From NCBI GenBank assembly GCA_030263375.1, contig SZOV01000002.1, forward strand, positions 1 through 64,000: a DNA stretch of 64,000 bases. The letters are read 5' to 3'. Of this stretch, positions 36,616 to 43,361 are shown piece by piece (within the stretch, counting starts at the first letter, position 1; each line of letters begins with the position of its first letter). A program made the translations under genes and the position numbers. Origin of the DNA: Deltaproteobacteria bacterium PRO3. GTDB lineage: Bacteria > UBA10199 > DSSB01. The notes below the pieces were generated by a model, which ran no database searches, had not been told where the DNA came from, and saw nothing but the letters and a program-made list of their open reading frames with translations.

Positions 36616-36670
36616 CCTCAATTTGTCCGACAATGTCCGCTCTATTTTAAGTCTTTGTAATTCAAATTTA

Positions 36671-36697
36671 TTTTTGTCCGACAAAAGCGGACAAAAA
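36671..36697. repeat. Inverted repeat downstream of the AbiE operon
   Basis: TTTTTGTCCG (36671-36680) and CGGACAAAAA (36688-36697) with a seven-base loop, 12 bases beyond the abiEii stop. It may act as an AT-flanked terminator for either strand. It shares the GTCCG motif with the sequence at 36,623. Confidence 0.5.
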
Positions 36698-36708
36698 ATT
36701 GCCTCCGG

Positions 36709-37725
36709 TTAAGAGTTAAATTCCGTTTCAAACAATTTAATCCCTTCCATCACCTCATCCCACGAGGCCGGACCTTCAAAAAACATTTCCCGCATGGCTT
36801 GGTAGTCCCTTCCCAATTCATAAGAAATGCGATCGGGAGGGGCGAGCTTCAAGGTGCCCTTTTTTGCAAATTGGTATTTGGCCCATGTCGATGGAAAATA
36901 CACTTCTTTATGTTTTGCGACTTTTTCTAAAAGGGCCTGGTTGGCCAAAGCTTCAGATTTGGCCGAAGAGTTGAGGAGGCAGGAAAAGTCATAATAGTGC
37001 CGGGACAAACGCGGAGGAACCTTCTTGTCGGAAGGAATATTTGCATATTGGTGCAAGATGGTCGCCTTCTCCCAGAAGGTTCTTTCAACATTCAAAACTT
37101 TCACGGTGACAGCGGGTTCTTCAACTTGATCATTTACCAGTTCCTTCACGTAACTTCGAATGGTCTTTTGACTCACAGGCCAATGCTCGGCCCGGGCACC
37201 CAGTTCGATCTTAACTGATGGTTGGATATAACCGGTTTGGGCAGTCGTAATGGCTGGATAATCAAAAAGCAGGGTTTGGTTTGTATCGTCGGCTTTGTCA
37301 ATTCTAAGATTCCACCCATCGGTCGAGTTGAGCTCATTGGAAAAATCTTCAGAAAGGGATTTCAAAAGTTTGTTTTGAACGTACTGCCCACATTCTTGGG
37401 AAAGCTGTTCCAAGGAAATACTTCTTTGCTTGCGGCTCGAGAAATGCTCAGGAGAATTATCCTCAGAAAAACCAAAAAATGATTTCTCGATGGACAGGTC
37501 AACATCCTCTGAAAACCTCCTGATGAGATTATAAACTTTAGAAAGGGAGGTGCCTCCTTTGAAAGTGAGATGATCTTTGATTTCAGTGATATTAAAAAGC
37601 CTCCCCAAAACCCAGACCACCCAATAATCCTTCTCGATCAGAGGGCTGGTGACGCCCATTTGTTCCGCGGCCTTTTCAAAATAAGGGAATCTTTCTTTTG
37701 GAGTGAGGAGGTGAATTTTATCCAT
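36709..37725 (-). CDS. abiEii: AbiEii-type nucleotidyltransferase toxin
   Basis: 338 residues. The nucleotidyltransferase core is visible as FKGGTSLSKVYNLI (GG-T-S, about 56-69) and FSEDVDLSIEK with D74 and D76, the metal-binding pair, followed by VKIELGARAEHWPV. AbiEii toxins are reversible growth-stopping enzymes in type IV toxin-antitoxin pairs that abort phage infection. It overlaps the upstream antitoxin stop by eight bases, so the pair is an operon. It lies inside the AT-rich accessory region. Confidence 0.88.
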   Translation of the reverse strand: MDKIHLLTPKERFPYFEKAAEQMGVTSPLIEKDYWVVWVLGRLFNITEIKDHLTFKGGTSLSKVYNLIRRFSEDVDLSIEKSFFGFSEDNSPEHFSSRKQRSISLEQLSQECGQYVQNKLLKSLSEDFSNELNSTDGWNLRIDKADDTNQTLLFDYPAITTAQTGYIQPSVKIELGARAEHWPVSQKTIRSYVKELVNDQVEEPAVTVKVLNVERTFWEKATILHQYANIPSDKKVPPRLSRHYYDFSCLLNSSAKSEALANQALLEKVAKHKEVYFPSTWAKYQFAKKGTLKLAPPDRISYELGRDYQAMREMFFEGPASWDEVMEGIKLFETEFNS

Positions 37726-38341
37726 TCATGTTTCCACGTAATTCGATAGTGACCTTGCGGATCCAAGCCGGGGCATGTCGGATACCGCGGTTAAGACTTT
37801 TCTCATCAATGGCAAGGAGATGCTTTTTCAATTTCTGGGTTTCGGATTTTGTTAAATGATCTTTGCCCATGTATTTCAGCGCTTGAAGGATCAAACCCAA
37901 CAGAGTTCCGGCATTGGCCATATTTTTGGCTGTGGTTTTTTTGAAGACTATCTCAGTCTTGCCGATCTTGATCTTTTTGGAAGGCCCATCCGTGATAAAA
38001 ACAACCCGAGAAGGAACTTGGTCAGAGAGACCTAAGAGGTTAGCGGCATATGCACCGGAGGGTTGAATCTTGATGTTATCCCTCTCGGAAATGGCTTGAG
38101 CAACCTTATCAACCGAGGGTGGAAGAAAACCCAATTTTTCATGGGTTCGAGGGTATTCATAAAGGCCTTGGGCAAGGCGGCGGATCATGCCGGCTTTGGT
38201 TAAGCGGTATAACGCGAGCCTAACTGATCCTTCCGTACCAAGCCCTCTAAAATTCTTTGGGGTCATGCACCAACCCCTAGTATGGCCATAAATTCTATTT
38301 TTTATAATAGTTTCAATAGCTTTTGAGTTATTTTTAGGCAT
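37718..38341 (-). CDS. abiEi: AbiEi-type antitoxin/regulator (DUF6088-like)
   Basis: 207 residues from the ATG at 38341; an in-frame TTG four codons upstream is inside the operator and less likely. The N-terminal winged helix (about 10-70: RGWCMTPKNFRGLGTEGSVRLALYRLTKAGMIRRL, GLYEYPRTH) is the DNA-binding part of AbiEi-like antitoxins, and the C-terminal half (SGAYAANLLGLSDQVPSRVVFITDGPSKKIKIG) is the typical antitoxin domain. AbiEi proteins neutralise AbiEii indirectly and repress their own promoter. Two matching palindromes lie immediately upstream. Confidence 0.87.
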   Translation of the reverse strand: MPKNNSKAIETIIKNRIYGHTRGWCMTPKNFRGLGTEGSVRLALYRLTKAGMIRRLAQGLYEYPRTHEKLGFLPPSVDKVAQAISERDNIKIQPSGAYAANLLGLSDQVPSRVVFITDGPSKKIKIGKTEIVFKKTTAKNMANAGTLLGLILQALKYMGKDHLTKSETQKLKKHLLAIDEKSLNRGIRHAPAWIRKVTIELRGNMNG

Positions 38342-38379
38342 TTTTTGTAACAAAAAGTAGTATGTTTTTGTTACAAAAA
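38342..38379 (-). promoter_or_regulatory. Paired palindromic operator at the AbiE start
   Basis: TTTTTGTAACAAAAA (38342-38356) and TTTTTGTTACAAAAA (38365-38379) are two copies of the palindrome TTTTTGTnACAAAAA, centre-to-centre 23 bases, about two helical turns. The first begins one base from the start codon, replacing any ribosome-binding site, so the mRNA may be nearly leaderless. Autoregulation by AbiEi is inferred. Confidence 0.75.
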
Positions 38380-38513
38380 CAAGGGGGATTTTTTTGAGGG
38401 TTTTATGCAGGTGAGAAGAGAGGTCGAAAACCTTAAGCCACTCGGCTATTCATCGCAAATTCGAAAAGTTCTTTCCCTTGCGGGCTCATCAAAAAAGTTC
38501 GATAACCATCGAC

Positions 38514-38559
38514 GTCCCCGAGCATTATTGAACGCGCGGCTAATATGCCATCCAGTTGA
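38514..38559. other. Second attachment-site copy (internal or right att)
   Basis: GTCCCCGAGCATT at 38514-38526 is an exact copy of 29,615-29,627, followed by imperfect homology through ACGCGCG and CCAGTTGA (38552-38559). Because the homologous flank lies on the same (right) side in both copies, a second element probably begins here rather than the first simply ending. It is 14 bases from the stop of the RES gene. Confidence 0.7.
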
Positions 38560-38573
38560 TATTCCAAGCCCGT

Positions 38574-39260
38574 CTATTGTTTTTCATAAACTGAAACGAT
38601 TTTGTTTCCGTCCCAGACATAAATGAAATGCCCGCCTACCTGCGGGTTGGATAAGGTTTTAGGTCTAAAAACCGCGGCGCAGTCATTTCGTTTCGGAAAT
38701 GGATCCCGAACGCTTTTAAATAGTAAGCCGTTGCCTCCTTGGGCCCGGAGACTCCCGCCGAGTTTTTGCCCGGCACCATAAGACATCGGATCGTAAATGC
38801 CGGAAGGAGTCCCGGATACGCCCCGAACATCGTAAAACATCCCCTTCAATCGCGCCTGTATAAGCCTCATCTCGAGATGCATGGCCTTCTCCCGAGTGCG
38901 TTTCATGAAAACTTCCCGATGGTATTTGGTTTCCTCAAGGGCGGTTTGGAGGTTTTTCGCGCAATAATAGACTCCGAAGGAACCGTCGCTAAATCGGCTT
39001 CCCTCCGGATTAAGATGCAGGAAAGGAGCCATGAGATAACTCGCGTTGTTGCCAAAAACCCATTCTTCCTTGGGCACCAAGCGAAGCAAATTCTGTTCCG
39101 CTCGCAGCCGATCGTTGGTCATCGCCTCAATTTCATAGAGGACTTCGAATTCATCGGGATCGGAGACCCGATCAAAAACATCGATGGGGGGATCGCGGGA
39201 AGGAATTAGGCGGAAGGTCGCCCAATCGACCTTCCTTATAGGAGGGACTCTTACGACCAT
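38574..39260 (-). CDS. RES-domain toxin
   Basis: 228 residues. RES toxins degrade NAD+ or ADP-ribosylate targets. Seen: an early Arg in TFRLIPSRDPPIDVFD, then GSRFSDGSFGVYYCAKNLQTALEETKYH with the conserved Tyr and Glu, and YGAGQKLGGSLRAQGGNGLLFKSVRDP with the closing Ser. These are the conserved Arg, Tyr/Glu and Ser positions of the fold. It overlaps the upstream antitoxin stop by ten bases. The gene belongs to the accessory region but is GC-richer than the methylase block. Confidence 0.87.
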   Translation of the reverse strand: MVVRVPPIRKVDWATFRLIPSRDPPIDVFDRVSDPDEFEVLYEIEAMTNDRLRAEQNLLRLVPKEEWVFGNNASYLMAPFLHLNPEGSRFSDGSFGVYYCAKNLQTALEETKYHREVFMKRTREKAMHLEMRLIQARLKGMFYDVRGVSGTPSGIYDPMSYGAGQKLGGSLRAQGGNGLLFKSVRDPFPKRNDCAAVFRPKTLSNPQVGGHFIYVWDGNKIVSVYEKQ

Positions 39261-39655
39261 CCGCCCCTCTGTGCGTCGAGGTATTTTCGAACCTCGTAGA
39301 GGTCTCCCACGTTTCCCGACAACATTCGGTCCAAGGCCGAGCCTCCTCCAAATATCGGCGCGGAGTTAGGCTTTTTCACCCATTCGTCGGAGGATTTTTC
39401 GTTCGGCAATAAAATCTGCAAGGCTTTAAAAATGCCGAGAACATAAGAAATTCTCTCGAGGGTGTCCTTCGGCAATTTTTTAACATCGAGATTTTTATAT
39501 TTATAGAAAGTCGACTGGGGCTGGACCCCCAGAAGGGTCTTCTGCTGTTGCGGATTTAAGCCCCATAACTCCGCAACCTTAAAAAAGGCCTTGAGACCGG
39601 AGCGAGCCATCTTCTCATCCGTTAGGGTCGGTTTTTCGACGGGAAAGGCATTCAT
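39251..39655 (-). CDS. Xre/MbcA/ParS-type antitoxin (DUF2384)
   Basis: 134 residues from the ATG at 39655. The N-terminal helical DNA-binding region (GLKAFFKVAELWGLNPQQQKTLLGVQPQSTFYKYK, about 20-55) is followed by the DUF2384 toxin-binding domain (VLGIFKALQILLPNEKSSDEWVKKPNSAPIFGGGSALDRMLSG), ending VGDLYEVRKYLDAQRGG. This is the standard partner of RES toxins. Antitoxin-first order and overlap with the toxin gene support coupled expression. The pair is likely self-repressed through AT-rich palindromes upstream. Confidence 0.9.
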   Translation of the reverse strand: MNAFPVEKPTLTDEKMARSGLKAFFKVAELWGLNPQQQKTLLGVQPQSTFYKYKNLDVKKLPKDTLERISYVLGIFKALQILLPNEKSSDEWVKKPNSAPIFGGGSALDRMLSGNVGDLYEVRKYLDAQRGGWS

Positions 39656-39660
39656 CAATT

Positions 39661-39702
39661 ATCCATAAATAAAATTTAATTTATATATATTCCATATATG
39701 GA
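39661..39702 (-). promoter_or_regulatory. Probable promoter/operator of the RES-Xre operon
   Basis: AT-rich stretch immediately before the antitoxin start, containing ATCCATA (39661-39667) and the palindrome TCCATATATGGA (39691-39702). Such repeats fit an antitoxin-binding operator. Beyond it, 39,703-39,921 shows no credible gene. Confidence 0.5.
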
Positions 39703-39921
39703 TTATCGTCAAGCGACACCCGTGGGTTGCGAAATCATTTCCGAGCATCGCCACTTCACTGCGCAACCCGAGGGGCGGCGCCCCCCCCTTTTCTATGAGG
39801 AAACATGGATCAGGCCAAGTGTTGGAAGGAAATTTAATAAAAATCGACTTTAACAATATATTGGCATCGCAACCCGACAGCCCGCCCCGCAACCACGGCG
39901 GAGACAAGACGCAAACCCCGA

Positions 39922-40398
39922 TCAATTAGAAATATTCGGCGTTTTCATAATCGAAGTCGAAGGAATCTGCGGATCCATCACCTGAGTCTTCGCCTTGACG
40001 GAGCAAATCACCGCATCCGAATTGCCGTCGCTCACGTTGAGAGTGATCGACCCGTCTTGTCCGCCATCTCCCGAAACGACCTCGAATACGTAACGGCCGG
40101 GGTAGTGCAGCGCCAGCATCGCATGCTTCTCGCAAGAATCGAACATTTTTTGCGCCCCCCAGCCCGGGGAATTGACGCTGATGTTGACGTTCATCGGCTT
40201 GCCGGCCGAACGGCCTTCGATGCTCAACGTCAGGGAATTCGCGCCATAGACCGGATTGTGCTGTTGCTGCACCTTGGTAACGGACTCGAGAAATACCGGA
40301 ACGATCACCCAACTTTGCGCCGACAAATTCCCCGTCGCCGCCACGGACAAAAATACGCCCACCCCCAGGGCGGATTGCAAAAATTTTCGAAGCTTCAT
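39922..40398 (-). CDS. Secreted protein, 158 aa, unknown
   Basis: The ATG at 40398 follows GAAGGAGA. MKLRKFLQSALGVGVFLSVAATGNLSAQ is a Sec signal peptide with cleavage after SAQ or LSA near residue 27. The mature part is beta-rich with SLTLSIEGRSAGKPMNVNISVNSPGWGAQKMFDSCEKHAMLALHYPGRYVFEV and a second Cys near the end. No family recognised. GC content is back to backbone level, so the accessory region probably ends before this gene. It begins 12 bases after the lipoprotein gene. Confidence 0.68.
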   Translation of the reverse strand: MKLRKFLQSALGVGVFLSVAATGNLSAQSWVIVPVFLESVTKVQQQHNPVYGANSLTLSIEGRSAGKPMNVNISVNSPGWGAQKMFDSCEKHAMLALHYPGRYVFEVVSGDGGQDGSITLNVSDGNSDAVICSVKAKTQVMDPQIPSTSIMKTPNISN

Positions 40399-40409
40399 CG
40401 CCGTCTCCT

Positions 40410-40718
40410 TCAATTAACAATCACGCGAAATGCCGCATCGTCCTCGTCTGCCTTGCCTTCCCCCTTGTCGCTATCCTTGTTTCCCTCGACTCCCCCCGAC
40501 CCGATTTCGGCTTCGCCTCCGCCCTGGGCAAGGCCCTCATCAGCAACCTCATTGGATAGATGGCTCTTCCGGCCCTCCGCGGCCGGTTGCAAAAGCGCAG
40601 AACCCTCCCCCCTTTCCTCCCCCTTCTTATTCGTGCAGGACGCCATAAAAAGGGAAACAACCAACAGGGAGGAAAGAAGACGCAATAGCTTTGACCAAGC
40701 GCGCGGACGCAACGGCAT
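40410..40718 (-). CDS. Small acidic lipoprotein, 102 aa
   Basis: I chose the ATG at 40718 because it starts MPLRPRAWSKLLRLLSSLLVVSLFMASCTNKK, a lipoprotein signal with lipobox MASC (Cys near residue 28). The mature part is Gly/Glu/Asp/Lys-rich and probably disordered (GEAEIGSGGVEGNKDSDKGEGKADEDD). No clear ribosome-binding site. It may pair with the downstream secreted-protein gene. Function unknown. Confidence 0.55.
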   Translation of the reverse strand: MPLRPRAWSKLLRLLSSLLVVSLFMASCTNKKGEERGEGSALLQPAAEGRKSHLSNEVADEGLAQGGGEAEIGSGGVEGNKDSDKGEGKADEDDAAFRVIVN

Positions 40719-40887
40719 AGATGATAAAATATTCCCAAATCCCCTGTGGGATATCCTAGCAACCCAATAAATATTAATCCAGACAAGAGCTTTCCCCCTG
40801 CGCCGCATTGCGCCTTTTTTCGCTGGCCCCTGGAGAAACCTCGGTTGTACAATGTTTCTCCGTTCGATGGTGGAGAAGGGGGGAGTC

Positions 40888-42672
40888 ATGGCCGCTATTT
40901 TCGAAACCTTCGAAAAGTCCGCGAAAAACAATACCCTGCGTCCGGCTATCGCCTTCCTTAAAAACGGCGAAAAGGTCCACTGGACCTACCGGGAGTTGCT
41001 CGACCGCGCCAATCGCTGCGCCGCCGTGCTCCGGAAGCTGGGGCTCAAACAGGGCGATCACGTCGCCCTGATCTCAGCCAACGACCCCAACTGGTCGGTC
41101 GTCGACCTCGCCGTCAACAAGCTCGGCATCGTCCTCGTCCCCATCCACACCGTCCTGACCGTCGACCAGATCGCCAAGGTCCTCGACCAATCCCGCTCCA
41201 AGATGCTGGTCCTGGGCCCGGGGGTCGAGGACAAGACCGCCGCCCTCCTCGGCAAGCTTCCGCCTTGCACCGACTCCGTGTTGTTTTTTGAAAAATCGCT
41301 CAAAAAAGGCGAGCTGCCGAAGGGAAAGCAGGCCCACTTCCTCGACGAGCTGATGAAACAGGCCCAGCCGCTGCCCGCGTCGGACGCGCCCAAGGTCAAG
41401 GGCGAGGATCTCTCCACCATCATCTTCACCTCGGGGACCACCGGCGAGATGAAGGGCGTGCTCCTCACCCACCGGGGGCTGACCGACTCCACGATCTTCG
41501 GCAACGAGCCGGTCGAGGCCTCGGCGGAAGACATCGTCCTCTCGGTGCTGCCGCTGAGCCACGCCTTCGAGCGCAACGCGGGGCTTTTAGGCCCGCTCTT
41601 CCTCGGGGCTCAGATCAACTACGGCCGCGGCCTCCCGCAGCTGGTCGAGGACATCCAGGTCTTTCGCCCCACCCGCATCAACGCGGTGCCGCGCCTGCTC
41701 GAGAAGATCCGCGCCGGCGTGATGGATAATCTCAAGAAACGCTCCGAGGGCCTCTACAACGTGTTTCTCAAAGTGTTGGAGCAGAGCGCCCAGCTGCACA
41801 AGAAAAAATCCGAAAAAAGCGCCGCCGCCCTCTTCCACCTCCCGGCCGACCGCATCGGCGAGCTGCTCTTCTACAAGAAGATCCGACAGAAATTCGGAGG
41901 CCGCCTGCGCCGCATCATTTGCGGCGGCGCGCCCATCGACCCGGAGGTGGTCGAGTTCTTCGAGTCCATCGGGATCGAGGTCCTGCAGGGCTACGGCCTG
42001 ACCGAGGTCTCGCCCACCGTCAGCGTCAACCCGCGCCGCCGCAACAAGATCGGCTCGGTGGGCCTGCCGCTCCGCTGCGTCGAGGTCAAGCTGGGGGACG
42101 ACGACGAGATTTTGGTGAGGGGCAGCACCCTGATGCGGGGCTACGACAGCGAGCAAGCCACCCGCGAGGCGATCGACAAGGAGGGCTGGTTTCACACCGG
42201 CGACCAGGGCTACATCGACGAGGACGGCTATCTTTACATCAAGGGCCGCATCAAGGAGATGCTCGTCACCTCCTACGGCAAGAACGTCATTCCCTCGGTG
42301 GTCGAGCAGGCGCTGGAGAAGAGCCCGTGGTTCCTACAATCCGCGGTCTTCGGCCACGGCAAGGCCTACCTGGTCGCTCTCTTGGTCCTCAACCAAGAGA
42401 TCGTGCGTCGCGAATTCTCCGCCCCCGAGTACGCCGCCCTCGCCTGGCCCGAGCTCTGCCGTCACCCCAAGGTCCTGCAGCGGGCCAAGGAGGAGTTGGC
42501 GCGGGTCCAGCAGGAATTGGCCTCTTACGAGCAAGTGAAGAAATTCGAGATCGTCCCGGAGGAGTTCTCCCAGGACAACGACATGCTGACGCCAACGCTC
42601 AAGCTGAAGCGGCGCAAGATACTCGAGCGCTACGAGTCCTTGGTCGCAGGGATGTATAAGGGCGGGGATTAG
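40888..42672 (+). CDS. Long-chain acyl-CoA synthetase (AMP-forming)
   Basis: 594 residues from the ATG at 40888, which follows a GGGGGGAG box. Adenylate-forming enzymes activate fatty acids with ATP and CoA. The phosphate loop TIIFTSGTTGEMKGVLLTH (about 180-198), EVLQGYGLTEVSPTVS (motif A5) and GWFHTGDQGYIDEDGYLYIKGRIKEML (A7/A8) are conserved, and a C-terminal catalytic Lys region is present (TPTLKLKRRKIL). It is FadD15/FAA-like in length and style. Its stop overlaps the convergent kdpE stop by four bases. Confidence 0.93.
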   Translation: MAAIFETFEKSAKNNTLRPAIAFLKNGEKVHWTYRELLDRANRCAAVLRKLGLKQGDHVALISANDPNWSVVDLAVNKLGIVLVPIHTVLTVDQIAKVLDQSRSKMLVLGPGVEDKTAALLGKLPPCTDSVLFFEKSLKKGELPKGKQAHFLDELMKQAQPLPASDAPKVKGEDLSTIIFTSGTTGEMKGVLLTHRGLTDSTIFGNEPVEASAEDIVLSVLPLSHAFERNAGLLGPLFLGAQINYGRGLPQLVEDIQVFRPTRINAVPRLLEKIRAGVMDNLKKRSEGLYNVFLKVLEQSAQLHKKKSEKSAAALFHLPADRIGELLFYKKIRQKFGGRLRRIICGGAPIDPEVVEFFESIGIEVLQGYGLTEVSPTVSVNPRRRNKIGSVGLPLRCVEVKLGDDDEILVRGSTLMRGYDSEQATREAIDKEGWFHTGDQGYIDEDGYLYIKGRIKEMLVTSYGKNVIPSVVEQALEKSPWFLQSAVFGHGKAYLVALLVLNQEIVRREFSAPEYAALAWPELCRHPKVLQRAKEELARVQQELASYEQVKKFEIVPEEFSQDNDMLTPTLKLKRRKILERYESLVAGMYKGGD

Positions 42673-43361
42673 GGCTCCAGGATCAGACGGTAGCCTACGC
42701 CAGGCTCCGTGACGATCAGGGAGGGAGTTTCGGGGTTGGGCTCGAGTTTTTTTCTCAGATGCCCCACGTAGACCCTCAGATACTGGGTATGCTCCACCGA
42801 ATTAGGTCCCCAGATCTCTTTGAGGATCTGCCGGTGGCTGACCACCTTGCCTTGATTTTTCCACAGCAGGCGCAAAATGCCGAACTCGGTGGCGGTCAAA
42901 TGGACGGGATCGCCGTTCACCTTGACGGTCCGCGTAGCGAAATCCACCTCCAAGCCGCCCGCACGAAAGACGGGATTTTCGGAAACCTCCGGCTCGCGAT
43001 GGCGTTCGATCACCCGGATCCTCGCCAGCAGCTCGGGAACGCTGAAGGGCTTGGTCAGGTAATCGTCCGCGCCGGCATCCAGCAATTGCACCTTGTCCCG
43101 CTCGGAGTCCCTGACCGTCAGCACCACGACCGGGACCTTCGACCACTCCCGCAGGCTTTTCAGGACCTCTAATCCCTCCATGTCGGGCAGGCCCAGGTCC
43201 AAGACCACCAGCTCCGGGCGGAAACCGATGGCGACGGCCAAGGCGTCCTTCCCGGTCGCGACCTCCTCGATCTTGTAGCCCTGGTTCTCCAAACTCACCC
43301 GCAGGAACTTGCGGATGGCCGCCTCGTCGTCGATGACCAAGATGCGTTGGATGGCCGTCAT
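42669..43361 (-). CDS. kdpE: Response regulator KdpE
   Basis: 230 residues, OmpR/PhoB class. Receiver domain with phospho-acceptor Asp in ELVVLDLGLPDMEG (about residue 53), VVVLTVRD and DYLTKPFSVPEL; winged-helix output with HLTATEFGILRLLWKNQGKVVSHRQIL and EHTQYLRVYVGHLRKKLE. KdpE activates kdp transcription when turgor or potassium is low. The ATG at 43361 overlaps the kdpD stop (ATGA). Confidence 0.95.
   Translation of the reverse strand: MTAIQRILVIDDEAAIRKFLRVSLENQGYKIEEVATGKDALAVAIGFRPELVVLDLGLPDMEGLEVLKSLREWSKVPVVVLTVRDSERDKVQLLDAGADDYLTKPFSVPELLARIRVIERHREPEVSENPVFRAGGLEVDFATRTVKVNGDPVHLTATEFGILRLLWKNQGKVVSHRQILKEIWGPNSVEHTQYLRVYVGHLRKKLEPNPETPSLIVTEPGVGYRLILEP

Noticed and set aside
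38405-38445. tRNA-like D-arm GCCGAGTGGCTTAAGG on the minus strand near the second att copy
   Set aside because: No acceptor stem, anticodon arm or T-arm could be assembled around it; at most a chance match or an old fragment.
39659-39925. An 88-codon minus-strand frame before the RES-Xre operon
   Set aside because: It overlaps the AT-rich operator region, has no ribosome-binding site and its translation has no protein-like features.
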